Source: Planctomycetota bacterium (GTDB lineage Bacteria; Planctomycetota; Planctomycetia; Pirellulales; Pirellulaceae). From it: a DNA stretch of 40,685 bases. The notes under the pieces were generated by a model that saw only the letters and a list, made by a program, of their open reading frames with translations, did not search any database and was not told the origin of the DNA. The stretch spans positions 1-40,685 of the forward strand of contig JABAAE010000023.1 in the NCBI GenBank assembly GCA_014238905.1, written 5' to 3'. The position numbers and the translations under genes are program-made. Positions 1 to 8,676 of the stretch are shown here, in pieces (the stretch's first letter is position 1; the number at the start of each line of letters is the position of its first letter).

Positions 1-1637
1 GCGGTCAAACTGAATTCGGCATCGGTCAACTCGAACGAATCGGGAGAGGCCACCAGGGTCTGGTCGGCTGCGGTTCCCTGAACGACGACGGTATCGGTAC
101 CACCCCCTCCCACGATGTGCAGCTCACCATCCGGGTAAAGATAGGTTTGGCCGCCATTGATGGTGACCTCGTAACGGTGTGCTACCGCTCCCGGGTTAAC
201 ATGTACCGAAATGGTATCGTCGCCGGAGGTGCCAAACAGAACCGGATCCAACTTCCATAGCTCATATCCGTTGGTCCCATCATCATCGCGAAAGAAGAGC
301 GTCTCGTTGATGGTCGTAGAATACAAAGAACGCGAATTTGAAATAGTCAACTGGGGTCCCAAGTTCGCGACCATGACGGTGCCAGCTTCGGTCCCGTCGC
401 TCTTCCAGAGGTGAAGGTCCCACTGCCGGATTCCTCTATTGTAGTTGTAGTTGTAGAAAAAGAAGTTCCCATTGACTTCGCCTAAGTGAGTACCCCCGTC
501 CCCGATACCATCCTTGACCCTGACGGTACCGGCCTCTGTCCCATCACTCTTCCAGAGGTCTCCATTCATGGCGGTAAAAAAAAGATTCCCGTTGAATTCG
601 CCGATTAGATATGCTCCACGGATATCCTTGACCGTGACGGTACCGGCCTCTGTCCCATCACTTTTCCACAGCCAGCCGTCACCTCTGGTGTTACGGAAGT
701 GGTTCCCAGTGTGACTGGCATTAAAGAAGAGCGTCCCGTTGACGTCGACGAGGTGATAATATCCAGTTAGACCAATATCCTTGACCCTGACGGTCCCTGC
801 TTCGGTCCCGTCACTTTTCCAGAGTTCCCTCCTTAAGAACTCGTCATGGGCGCTAAAGAAAAGAGTCCCGTTCACCGCAGTTAGGTTGCTTATTCGACCA
901 GAAAAGTCCTGTTGATCACTGAAATCCTTGACCCTGACGGTCCCTGCTTCTGTCCCGTCACTTTTCCAGAGTACTCTTTCGAACGCGAGTGGATTGGTTG
1001 GGCGATTGGCTATAAAGAAAAGAGTCCCGTTCACGTTGGTTAATCCATATAGATATAAATTGCCTATTCCCGGTCTGAAGTCCTTGACCCTGACGGTTCC
1101 AGCTTCTGTCCCGTCACTTTTCCAGAGTTCTTTTCCGTTGATTCCGTTATCGGCAGTAAAGAAAAGAGTCCCGTTCACGTTGGTTAATTCGCTTGGATTG
1201 GAACTGGCTATTCCCGGTCTGATATCCTTGACCCTGACGGTCCCAGCTTCTGTCCCGTCACTTTTCCAGAGTTCTTTTCCGTTGATTCCGTTAACGGCAG
1301 TAAAGAAAAGAGTCCCGTCGACGTTTTTAAAACGGTCTGGATACGATCCGCCCGCCCCCGGGTTGATTTCGGCGACCAACTCAGTACCGGCCTCTGTCCC
1401 GTCGCTTTTCCAGAGTTCATTGCCGTTGCTCCCGTCATCGGCGCCAAAAAAGAGAGTCCCGTCGAACTCGGTCAAACTGGGGACCCCGGTCAAATACGGT
1501 GAATGATCTGGGTTTTCAACAGCTAGATAAGACCCACCCGCCCCCGGGTTGATATCGGCAACCAATTCGGGCGAGGCATTTAAGAGCATGCGGTCTTCCA
1601 GGACTTCCATACGGATGGGGCGGGTTTTAAATGTCAT
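1..1637 (-). CDS. Large surface/secreted protein with LWKSDGTEAGT repeats (5' part; 3' end outside window)
   Basis: The minus-strand frame is open from an ATG at 1637 to the window edge (545 codons, no stop). An AGAGGAG ribosome site lies 3-4 bases upstream of the ATG. The N-terminus contains MEVLEDRMLLNA, resembling the LExRxLL motif found at the start of many giant planctomycete exported proteins. Eight copies of LWKSDGTEAGT follow, about 45-60 residues apart, each preceded by a (D/N)GTLFF-like strand and usually followed by V.VKD; a ninth copy is degenerate (ELWKLDPVLF). This is the known ELWxxDGTxxGT repeat, probably forming a beta-propeller. After it come GTSGDDTISV and a GGGGTDTV stretch, resembling RTX/FG-GAP-type extracellular regions. 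Role (adhesion, polymer binding or cell wall) is unknown. Total length cannot be judged. Confidence 0.85.
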   Translation of the reverse strand, partial: MTFKTRPIRMEVLEDRMLLNASPELVADINPGAGGSYLAVENPDHSPYLTGVPSLTEFDGTLFFGADDGSNGNELWKSDGTEAGTELVAEINPGAGGSYPDRFKNVDGTLFFTAVNGINGKELWKSDGTEAGTVRVKDIRPGIASSNPSELTNVNGTLFFTADNGINGKELWKSDGTEAGTVRVKDFRPGIGNLYLYGLTNVNGTLFFIANRPTNPLAFERVLWKSDGTEAGTVRVKDFSDQQDFSGRISNLTAVNGTLFFSAHDEFLRRELWKSDGTEAGTVRVKDIGLTGYYHLVDVNGTLFFNASHTGNHFRNTRGDGWLWKSDGTEAGTVTVKDIRGAYLIGEFNGNLFFTAMNGDLWKSDGTEAGTVRVKDGIGDGGTHLGEVNGNFFFYNYNYNRGIRQWDLHLWKSDGTEAGTVMVANLGPQLTISNSRSLYSTTINETLFFRDDDGTNGYELWKLDPVLFGTSGDDTISVHVNPGAVAHRYEVTINGGQTYLYPDGELHIVGGGGTDTVVVQGTAADQTLVASPDSFELTDAEFSLT

Positions 1638-2220
1638 TGGCTCCTCTTAATGCTTAATTAATTCCGATGTTTTCAAGTGTTTTTCGAGATGGCCGACTGC
1701 TCAAACGGGCCGACCCTATTGAACACACTGCCGATGACGACTGGAGCCCGCCAGATTTTCTGGAAATTTCTTCCAGCACCGAAAAAGACCTGGCAGAAGT
1801 CTCTCTGCAATCGAATCGATTGGCATCGGCGACAAAGCAACCCGGCACTTTCTCACTATCCAAGCCGCCGTTGTTTTTCAACGTGACCTTCGGGTCAGCG
1901 ACAACGCGGGGAAGCTCCCGGTTGACGCTTTTGAGCCGAACCGCATTGCGTAGTTTGCCGGAATTGAATCTCGAGTGACTCTTTTTTCTAGCAGGATATC
2001 GAAAGAGCCCCGTTTTTATCCACGTCGCCACTGTCGATTTCTATCTCAGTCCGCACTCGGTTACCGGCGTGAAACGATGGCTGAAGACCAATGGCTTGTT
2101 TCCGGATGAGAAACTGTCCCAACACTGTGGCTGCCCGTTTCGGGCACCTGTCGATTTTTGACCTCTCGAAGATCATCGAGTAGGCCCTGGAAATATTGCC
2201 GACACCGTTGTGTTTTTTTT

Positions 2221-2250
2221 TGTTGTCGTTCAGGTTTTGTTGTCGTTCAG
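2221..2250. repeat. 17-bp direct repeat, two copies
   Basis: The sequence TGTTGTCGTTCAG starts at 2221 and again at 2238, giving a period of 17 bases with a T-rich spacer. It sits in the gap upstream of the DUF3592 operon. No function can be read from it. Confidence 0.6.
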
Positions 2251-2290
2251 ATTTTTTTGTCGACGGGATCCTTTCGAAGAATTCCGTTGT

Positions 2291-2332
2291 GGATGACCTT
2301 TGGTGGATGACCTTTGGTGGATGACCTTTGGT
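2291..2332. repeat. 14-bp tandem repeat, three perfect copies
   Basis: Three head-to-tail copies of GGATGACCTTTGGT lie at 2291-2304, 2305-2318 and 2319-2332, followed by a partial fourth (GGATGA). They lie about 190 bp upstream of the DUF3592 operon start. This may be a slippage-prone minisatellite or a set of protein-binding sites; nothing distinguishes these. Confidence 0.85.
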
Positions 2333-2522
2333 GGATGAGTGATAGCTGGAATCGCAATTCTCTTGAGATTGATTACAATGCATCACGGATATAGGTACCG
2401 ACGCTGAGTGACTTTATCTAAAAACGAATCGAATTCTGTTGATCAACTCATTAGGTTGATGAGGGAATTCCGGTTGGCTCGACCTGCTTTCAGGCAAAAT
2501 ATTTATCGAATTCAAGGAATCC

Positions 2523-3773
2523 ATGAAAGCCGAACAGATTTCAAACGCGCACAGCAATCAGGGGGCCAGGGGCTGTTTACGCGTCGGCACGTTTTTATTC
2601 GGACTCTTTTTTCTGGCCGCAGGCCTGTTTGCGTTTTGGCTGATTGTGATTAATCCTCTGATGCGGTGGAATCGGGCCAAGAGTTGGAGTCAGGCGGATT
2701 GCAAGATATTGTCCAGCAAAATCCAGAAACGTCGTGATGACGATGGAATAAGATACAAAGCCAAAATCGAATACCAATACCAAGTCGGCCGAACAAAACA
2801 TCAGGGTGATCAGATCGACTTCATGGGTTTTTCAGATTCGCAAAAAGTGGCGCGAAAATTCATTAAACGGTGGCCCGCCGGGTCGGAGTCCATCTGTTAT
2901 TTTGACCCGGATAACCATGCGGATGCCGTATTGATCCGTTCCTCGCCTCTCTCTTTTTGGATGCTTTTCCCCTTGCCGTTTATTGCCATCGGATCGGTCG
3001 TGATTTATTTAGCTGTAGCCGGAAAGGTGAATTTGAATCGCCGAACGCCTGCACCGTCGGGTTCCATCGCAGCATCCTATCATGAATCCGGTTTTGATTC
3101 GGCCAACAATGCCGACAACAACGCCGACAACAATGCCGACAACGATGCCGACAACGAAGACAAGAAGTGGTCTGAACCGCAGAGGCTTGCGCCGAAAATA
3201 ACCAAAATTCAAAAACTGATATTTGCCGGTTTAATCGCTGTTTTTTGGAATGGAATGGTCGGAGCATTTTTTCCCGCCATGATCGCAGGTTTCGGAGGAT
3301 GGCTTGCCCTGCCTATTTTTATTCCGTTCGTACTGGCCGGATTGGGTTTGATCGCCTACTTTTTTCACACCCTTTTGAGTCTGTTCAATCCGAAAGTCGA
3401 GATCGCCATGAGCAGCGGTGCGGTCGCTTTGGGGGATTCAGTCGACATTGCCTGGAAACTGACGGGCAAGGTCAATCGCATTAAAAAGCTTAAAATCTCG
3501 ATCGTAGGTACCGAGTCAGCGACCTATGTTCGGGGTACAGATACTCGCACCGACGCCGAGGAATTTAGCAGATTGGAAGTCGTCTCCACCGACTCGTCTG
3601 AAAAAATGGAATTCGGCGAACAAACAATAACGATTCCTTTCGATTCGATGCATACCTTTAAAGCCAACAACAATGAGGTTGCGTGGTCGATCGAGGTTGA
3701 TGGCGATATACCCATGTGGCCAGACGTTAGTGAATCATTTTCGTTTCGAGTTAAACCGGTACCGCAGGCATGA
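2523..3773 (+). CDS. DUF3592-domain multi-pass membrane protein with C-terminal arrestin-like region
   Basis: The 416-residue protein starts at an ATG preceded by AAGGAATCC. Hydrophobic segments lie near residues 21-44, 145-167, 230-252 and 262-288. Between the first two is a DUF3592-type domain: a Y-x-Y-x-V strand at 85-88, then WPAG and CYFDPDNH (about 117-132), the usual pattern of this family. A hydrophilic linker has a four-fold NNAD/NDAD repeat (about 195-212, encoded by a 12-bp DNA repeat). Residues about 290-416 look all-beta and carry GTDTRTDAEEF; they resemble an arrestin-like sandwich similar in character to the next gene's product. The stop overlaps the next start (ATGA). This is probably the membrane anchor of a three-protein complex. 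DUF3592 function is unknown. Confidence 0.85.
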   Translation: MKAEQISNAHSNQGARGCLRVGTFLFGLFFLAAGLFAFWLIVINPLMRWNRAKSWSQADCKILSSKIQKRRDDDGIRYKAKIEYQYQVGRTKHQGDQIDFMGFSDSQKVARKFIKRWPAGSESICYFDPDNHADAVLIRSSPLSFWMLFPLPFIAIGSVVIYLAVAGKVNLNRRTPAPSGSIAASYHESGFDSANNADNNADNNADNDADNEDKKWSEPQRLAPKITKIQKLIFAGLIAVFWNGMVGAFFPAMIAGFGGWLALPIFIPFVLAGLGLIAYFFHTLLSLFNPKVEIAMSSGAVALGDSVDIAWKLTGKVNRIKKLKISIVGTESATYVRGTDTRTDAEEFSRLEVVSTDSSEKMEFGEQTITIPFDSMHTFKANNNEVAWSIEVDGDIPMWPDVSESFSFRVKPVPQA

Positions 3774-4150
3774 TCACAATTTCATCTGAAAAAAACGAAT
3801 ATCAACCCGGCGAAGAGATTCGTGGCGTTGTCAAATGGAATGGCTTTGAATCGGATCGTTTGGAGATCCGGCTCATTTGGTTTACCGAGGGGAAGGGGAC
3901 AAGTGATTCACACATTTTTGCAACGCGGAGTGTGGAAAAGGCGAGTCCGAATGGCGAGGCCGGCTTTTCCTTTGCTGCTCCTCACCGACCGTACAGCTTT
4001 TCCGGGAAGTTGATTTCGCTCACATGGACAATCGAAGTCCTTTTTTATCCGGGAAAAAATACCGAACGTCATGATTTGGTCGTCGCACCGACGGGAGCCG
4101 AGGTCCTGTTGCACGGTGTAGGATCGGCGGGAAATAAGTTGGCAAAATGA
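3770..4150 (+). CDS. Small arrestin-like all-beta protein
   Basis: The 126-residue protein has no signal peptide or membrane segment. It opens with ITISSEKNEYQPGEEI and G-V-V-x-W, typical of the first strands of an arrestin-N-like beta sandwich. A central PYSFSGKLISLTWTIEV stretch looks like the conserved core of such domains. Its ATG lies inside the stop of the DUF3592 gene (ATGA at 3770-3773), and its own stop overlaps the ATPase start (ATGA at 4147-4150), so translation is probably coupled on both sides. I infer a soluble adaptor that bridges membrane protein and ATPase. The fold assignment is by pattern only. Confidence 0.75.
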   Translation: MITISSEKNEYQPGEEIRGVVKWNGFESDRLEIRLIWFTEGKGTSDSHIFATRSVEKASPNGEAGFSFAAPHRPYSFSGKLISLTWTIEVLFYPGKNTERHDLVVAPTGAEVLLHGVGSAGNKLAK

Positions 4151-4731
4151 ACAGTCCACAAACCATTCGAGCCGCCCGCGATAATCCTTTTGCGGTTCAT
4201 CGTGTTGAGGCTTGTGGATTTAGATTTCCTTCCGGCGATTGGCCCTCCAATCTGGAACGCCTGGAGGAAATGGGCTATCGAGCGACCATTTTGGGTTCGC
4301 ATGGCGCGGGGAAAACCTCCCTCATTCTTGAACTTCAGGAACGGCTAGAAACCAACGGGCACTCTGTTCTGCACGTCTTTGTTTCGCGCAACGCCGCCGA
4401 AAGGCTCGTGCAGTGCGAGGCAATTTTAAGCCGATCAACCAAGATCATCGCACTGGTAGACGGAATCGAACGATTTAACTGGTGGCAGAGGCGGAACATT
4501 CTTCGACGGGTTTCAGCCGGTTTGGTCGTGACCGTTCATCGAAAGTGGGAACTTCCGACTTGGGTTCACTGCCAGACATCGATTCCCCTACTCGAAGAGC
4601 TGCTGCAATCCCTTGAAATCTCCGAACAGAGGTTGATTCAAAAAGCCCACAAGCTATTCAAACTTCGAAAAGGAAATATACGAGAAGTTTTCCGCGACCT
4701 GTTTGATACCTGTGCAATCAATCCCTTTTAG
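4147..4731 (+). CDS. Small P-loop ATPase, last gene of the DUF3592 operon
   Basis: The 194-residue soluble protein has a Walker A motif GSHGAGKTS at residues 50-58 and a Walker B-like IIALVDGIE at about 100-108. GLVVTVH (about 125-131) sits where a sensor-1 strand would be. The size and the helical C-terminal third suit a minimal AAA/STAND-like or signal-recognition-type NTPase. The N-terminus includes NPF.VHRVE, which may contact a partner. The start overlaps the stop of the arrestin-like gene (ATGA). Fixed 1:1:1 coupling suggests that it powers or gates the membrane partner. It converges on the sulfatase at 4821. Specific activity is unknown. Confidence 0.8.
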   Translation: MNSPQTIRAARDNPFAVHRVEACGFRFPSGDWPSNLERLEEMGYRATILGSHGAGKTSLILELQERLETNGHSVLHVFVSRNAAERLVQCEAILSRSTKIIALVDGIERFNWWQRRNILRRVSAGLVVTVHRKWELPTWVHCQTSIPLLEELLQSLEISEQRLIQKAHKLFKLRKGNIREVFRDLFDTCAINPF

Positions 4732-4820
4732 TTGGTGATTTGAGCAACGGGCCGCTCCTGTTTCATCCACGCGGCGACCGGTAGGACCTTTTTGAACTTG
4801 CCGTTTCGCCGGCACGTCCG

Positions 4821-6203
4821 TCAACGTTGACTGTCTTCGGGACGCAGCGTGTCGTTTCCTTCGATGGCGAGCATGAGTTCTCGCAACTCGGCGACCTTTT
4901 GAGGATGTGACATCGCAACGTTCTTTCGCTCCCCCAGGTCTGTCTGTAAGTCGTAGAGTTCGTCGATCTTTGGACGGTCATCCTCAACGGCATACCCGTG
5001 AAAGTGTGCCTTAGGTTTGAGGTATTTCCATCTGCCCTGTCGCACACCCGCCCGCCCAAAGTAAAAGTGGTCTCGGCCGACTTCCCGCTTGCCCAGCAGC
5101 AGATCGGTTTGGTCGATGCCGTCGATGCGGCGGTCATCAGGGACGTCAAAACCGGCGAGATTTGCAAAGGTCGGCATGAAGTCGATCGTGGCAAAAATCG
5201 CTGGGGAAACTCGTTCTGCCGGGACTTTTCCCGGCCAGCGGACGATGCACGGCAGGCGATAACCCCCTTCGTACGGCGAGCCCTTGCCGTTCCGCAGTGG
5301 CCCGGCGTCACCCCAGAAAATGGATCCCTCTGGATGGCCCTTCTTCTTTTTGGTGTACTTGTCCTGATTCCAGGGCCCGTTGTCGCTGGTGTAGATCACC
5401 AGCGTATTATCACGCAGTTTCAGTTCATCGAGCGTGTCAAGCAGTCGTCCCGTCTGGTAATCAAACTCTTCGACGACATCACCGTAAAGGCCACCGGCCG
5501 ACTTTCCACGAAAGCCTTCCGAAGCGTCAATGATGGTGTGCATCATCGTATGAGCGACATAAAGAACAAAGGGCTTCTCCGGATCGCGGCGCCGTTTGAG
5601 GAATTCAATGGCCTTGTCGGTATAGAGTTTCGTTAGACTGCCCATGTCGCGGGTTGAGCCGGCCGGATCATTGTTCTGGTGGAACGTGACACGGCCGCCG
5701 TCATTGGCTCCCAGGGCACCGAAATAGTAATCAAATCCCTGCGCGTTGGGCATGCGATCGATGATTGCTTTTCTATTGGAGACGTCCCATTTGCCGATGC
5801 AAGCGGTTTGATAGTCTACCTGGCGGATTAATTCAGCAAATGTGATTTCTGTAGCAGGCATTCCCCAGCCTTTACTGCGGATCGGCTGCCGTCCGGTCAA
5901 CAGCGCCGATCGGGAGGGCCCGCAAACGGTCTGCGAATAGAACGACGTAAAACGAGTCCCCTCCTTGGCCAGTTGGTCGAGCCGAGGTGTCTTGTTTTTC
6001 GGGCTGCCATAGCAACCGATGTCAGCATAGCCCTGATCGTCAGTGAAAATTATCAGGATGTTGGGCTGGTCTGCGGCCACCGCTGGCAAGGTTGCGGTGA
6101 GCAGGAGGAGGACGCTCGCGCAGGTTCGCAAAATCGCTGCGAACTTCATCGTTGAGTATTGCTTGATTGTGAATTCCATCTCGGGATCTTTCGGGTTAGT
6201 CAT
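4821..6203 (-). CDS. Exported type I sulfatase (CGPSR motif)
   Basis: Sulfatase-fold hydrolase of 460 residues. The metal site begins with TDDQGY (Asp55, Asp56). The formylglycine motif C-G-P-S-R is at 94-98, followed by LLTGR; a second metal pair is seen in TSDNGP. The usual GKWHLG reads GKWDVS here, so the substrate-pocket His is replaced. A signal peptide runs from about Met19 (MKFAAILRTCASVLLLL) to AVAA, so the real start may be Met19 (6149) or Met9 (6179) rather than 6203; no start has a clear ribosome site. It needs formylglycine-generating enzyme, not present here. After its TGA stop the same frame stays open for 30 more codons to a TAA at 4728 (see findings). It likely removes sulfate from a sulfated glycan. 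Confidence 0.9.
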   Translation of the reverse strand: MTNPKDPEMEFTIKQYSTMKFAAILRTCASVLLLLTATLPAVAADQPNILIIFTDDQGYADIGCYGSPKNKTPRLDQLAKEGTRFTSFYSQTVCGPSRSALLTGRQPIRSKGWGMPATEITFAELIRQVDYQTACIGKWDVSNRKAIIDRMPNAQGFDYYFGALGANDGGRVTFHQNNDPAGSTRDMGSLTKLYTDKAIEFLKRRRDPEKPFVLYVAHTMMHTIIDASEGFRGKSAGGLYGDVVEEFDYQTGRLLDTLDELKLRDNTLVIYTSDNGPWNQDKYTKKKKGHPEGSIFWGDAGPLRNGKGSPYEGGYRLPCIVRWPGKVPAERVSPAIFATIDFMPTFANLAGFDVPDDRRIDGIDQTDLLLGKREVGRDHFYFGRAGVRQGRWKYLKPKAHFHGYAVEDDRPKIDELYDLQTDLGERKNVAMSHPQKVAELRELMLAIEGNDTLRPEDSQR

Positions 6204-6231
6204 TAATTTCTGGGCCTGCGATTTCGATGAG

Positions 6232-7686
6232 TTATTTACCCGTCTCTACACGTGTATAAGGAGAGGAAATGTACGTGGCGTAGGTTTGGTCACCGTACTG
6301 AACCGTCTTGCGGTGATTGCTGAAAAAGTCGATGCGCTTCGCATCGGAGGCGAGCTCGATTTCCGCGACCCACACGCCGCGTCGTCGATCGAGAATCATT
6401 TCTGCGAAATTTTCTGCGGGGATTGGCTCGCTGAGATATCGCGGACTGCCATCGGGTGCGCGATCGAACATCCACCAGATTCGACCGCTTTCCGCCTTGG
6501 AGCCTGCTGGAAAGCGAATCGCCACTTCGAGGGCACCATCGACGATCGAGTGGTTGACTGTCGGGGGGCGCAGTGGCCGCCCCTTCACTTTTTTCGGGAA
6601 GAAATGGTGTAGGAGAAACGCGGACTTGTTTTGTTGGTCCCGTTCCAATTTTGGATGCCCCCTTTTTCCATGCCCCGTGTTGGCGCCGAGGTAGATCGGG
6701 AGGTCCGGATGGTGGGTTCCGCCCCAGGCCATGTCGAAGGCGACCATGTCATGGGTGCCTGGATGGAAGAGCATCTCGACCCCGCGGCGCCGAAGTTGCT
6801 GCACGTTGCGGGAGATGAAAACGTCATCGGAAATCTCCCGGGTGAAATTCTGCAGATCCTGCCAGGAGTGACCGGCGGCGAGCGCACCCCGGTTGAAGTT
6901 GGGACCGAAGTGTCCGCCGGAAAAACCGCCTCGCCGTCCCGGCTGTGACTCCAGTTCATCCCAGGCGTCGCGATTGCAGAGCCGCAGTGGTGAATCCCAA
7001 ATCGGTGAGACGGTGGCGTGGACGGCGGTCATGCGGTGGTCGTGTAGAATCGCCATCGACGGCGACGCGCCGTTCTTCGACCCTCCAGATGCGGCAACTT
7101 TGCCTTTGTCAAAATGTTCTGTTTCGGCGTAAGCGGTGGTGATCGCCCGCATCAAGGTCGCCGGCCAGGCCCAGTATTGAATTTTGAACCGTGGGTTGAG
7201 GGTTTTGGCGAATCGCTTCTCGGCAGCCTGGGCCATTGCTTTTTTTCCGTACGATCCCGGTTCCTGAACGACGGTGAACACCAGTCCCACCCCTCCGAGA
7301 AGTAGTTCCTGTTCCAGTCGATTCGGCTTGGTATCCGGTTGCAACCGAGCTGGTGTGCTGCCGCCGGTGAGATGAAAGCCCTGCGCCTTGCGGTCGGCGG
7401 GTACGACCATGCGAACGGGCACGCGGTATTCCTGCCCGGGCCATAGGTCGGCGACGTTGATGGTGACGAGTTTTTGCCGCGTGGGTATGGGGCCCTGGAC
7501 GAGATGCCAGTCCTGGAGAATGTCGATTTGGAGGGTTTTTGGATCGCTGATTGCGTCAAGGTCGAATAAATCGTTGGCGGCTGAGGCGCTACGGTTTGAA
7601 GAAAACAACGCCAGCATACAGGACAGGAAAACAGGGCTGACCCGTTTGAATCGCCAAATCGTTCTTGTTTGTTCTTCGTTTCTCAT
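6232..7686 (-). CDS. Secreted alpha/beta serine hydrolase, PhoPQ-activated-protein-like
   Basis: The 484-residue protein begins with a signal-like segment (about 14-37, ending SASA). The nucleophile elbow is G-G-S-K-N-G (Ser203). Later GTHDMVAFD (Asp313 or Asp318) and TGHGKRGH (His339) supply the other triad residues in the expected order. The layout, with a GxSKxG elbow and an Asp then a GH motif after a capped region, resembles the PhoPQ-activated pathogenicity-related family; the last ~100 residues form an extra beta-rich domain. It lies 28 bp upstream of the sulfatase at 4821 and is probably cotranscribed with it. An esterase or deacetylase role on decorated polysaccharide would fit but is inferred. 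A glucuronoyl-esterase-like enzyme is an alternative. Confidence 0.7.
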   Translation of the reverse strand: MRNEEQTRTIWRFKRVSPVFLSCMLALFSSNRSASAANDLFDLDAISDPKTLQIDILQDWHLVQGPIPTRQKLVTINVADLWPGQEYRVPVRMVVPADRKAQGFHLTGGSTPARLQPDTKPNRLEQELLLGGVGLVFTVVQEPGSYGKKAMAQAAEKRFAKTLNPRFKIQYWAWPATLMRAITTAYAETEHFDKGKVAASGGSKNGASPSMAILHDHRMTAVHATVSPIWDSPLRLCNRDAWDELESQPGRRGGFSGGHFGPNFNRGALAAGHSWQDLQNFTREISDDVFISRNVQQLRRRGVEMLFHPGTHDMVAFDMAWGGTHHPDLPIYLGANTGHGKRGHPKLERDQQNKSAFLLHHFFPKKVKGRPLRPPTVNHSIVDGALEVAIRFPAGSKAESGRIWWMFDRAPDGSPRYLSEPIPAENFAEMILDRRRGVWVAEIELASDAKRIDFFSNHRKTVQYGDQTYATYISSPYTRVETGK

Positions 7687-7776
7687 TCAACTACGTCTTT
7701 GAGGCAATTTGGTTGGAGGGTTTGGGTTTGAGTGGCAAGCCATCCGTCCGGCACGGCTCAATCGTGGCTGGCTCTT

Positions 7777-8550
7777 TCACGGAATTTTCCTGGCAGTTTT
7801 TTTGTTGGTTTTTTCAACGATCCAGATATTCTTGAACTTAAGTGGGGAGCCATGCTCCTGCAAGACGATGGGCGAAAGTGGTTCCTCTGGGAAGGCAGCA
7901 TATTTGTTTCGCCGCAGAGTCAAGGGGAATTGATCGTGGATCAGCTGTCCGTTGAGCCGTACCGTTACACTGGCAGGGTGCTTTTCGATTCGATAGCCGG
8001 CGGAATCGAATCGCGCTGCCTTGTATTCCAGATCGACCGTTTGCCATTGTCCTGGCCCCAAAGCGGCGTTCAAGTCCGGCACGCGGATTTGATAGATCGC
8101 GCCGCAGTCAGTCAACCCAGCTTTTTCCTTTTTTTCACTGTCTAGAATCTGCAACTCATACAATGGTCCAAAGAAGATTCCGCTGTTTCCCTTGCCACCA
8201 TCCTCCGGCAACAGAAACTCCAGATGAAGGCGGTAGTCGCCAAACCTTTTTTTGGTGCAAAGAGACTGCTTGCGACGTTCGCCGTCGAAATGAAAGCCGA
8301 TCTGCATCGCCTTGTTATCGACAACCTTCCACTGGACCTGTTTTTGATCGTCGTTCGGATTGATTTTGAGGAATGAGAATGGTTTCCAAGCATCGAGGTT
8401 CGAGCCGTCGAAAAGGACTACCGCGCCATCTGGCGGTGTGAGTCCGAGTGTCGGCGGCGAAGGATCCTGACCGGTGACATTTGAAACGGCGACTAATGCA
8501 ACGACTGCAATTGAAACCAGCGGACGCTGCAGGATGTTGAGGTTGTTCAA
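7777..8550 (-). CDS. DUF1080 (3-keto-disaccharide hydrolase / LamG-like) secreted protein
   Basis: The 257-residue protein starts at a TTG (8548-8550) preceded by GGAGAGACAGAA, a good ribosome site that settles the start. A signal peptide runs from residue 1 to about 27 (VSNVTGQ). The mature protein has the hallmarks of DUF1080: VVLFDGSNLDAWKP, then W.V.D..M, FGDYRLHLEF, GNSGIFF, YELQILDS, and a terminal SPIVLQEHGSPLKFKNIW. The fold is a concanavalin-like jelly roll. Family members act on sugar derivatives or are appended to glycan-active enzymes. It lies between a sulfatase and the serine hydrolase, which suggests glycan binding or cleavage. Confidence 0.88.
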   Translation of the reverse strand: MNNLNILQRPLVSIAVVALVAVSNVTGQDPSPPTLGLTPPDGAVVLFDGSNLDAWKPFSFLKINPNDDQKQVQWKVVDNKAMQIGFHFDGERRKQSLCTKKRFGDYRLHLEFLLPEDGGKGNSGIFFGPLYELQILDSEKKEKAGLTDCGAIYQIRVPDLNAALGPGQWQTVDLEYKAARFDSAGYRIEKHPASVTVRLNGQLIHDQFPLTLRRNKYAAFPEEPLSPIVLQEHGSPLKFKNIWIVEKTNKKTARKIP

Positions 8551-8676
8551 TTCTGTCTCTCCGATTTTTTTACTTCTATTGGATTTTACCCGGCTACAGA
8601 TGAAAAAGTGATTTGCCTGTGCTCAGTCCAAAGGAGCCTACCCTCGTCGGTTCTCCGCACCTGTGGCGGCGTTTCG

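Larger units (their letters stand above)
1638..2522. other. Intergenic region with short direct repeats; no recognisable gene
   Basis: This divergent 885-bp gap separates the repeat-protein gene from the DUF3592 operon and should hold both promoters. Open frames exist on both strands (for example minus 1654-2031 and 1988-2386, plus 1667-1978), but none has a recognisable motif and they overlap one another. One plus-strand stretch around 2029-2159 reads plausibly as protein, including VKRWLKTNGLFPDEK, but has no start codon and lies between stops, so it may be a gene remnant. Two sets of tandem repeats lie near the right end. Confidence 0.5.

Noticed and set aside
1..1637. CRISPR-like regular repeats in the left 1.6 kb
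   Set aside because: The repeated DNA is coding, the period varies, and the units translate into LWKSDGTEAGT repeats; there are no short palindromic repeats with unique spacers.
4998..5636. A 212-codon plus-strand open frame
   Set aside because: It is antisense to the sulfatase and its translation has no domain features.
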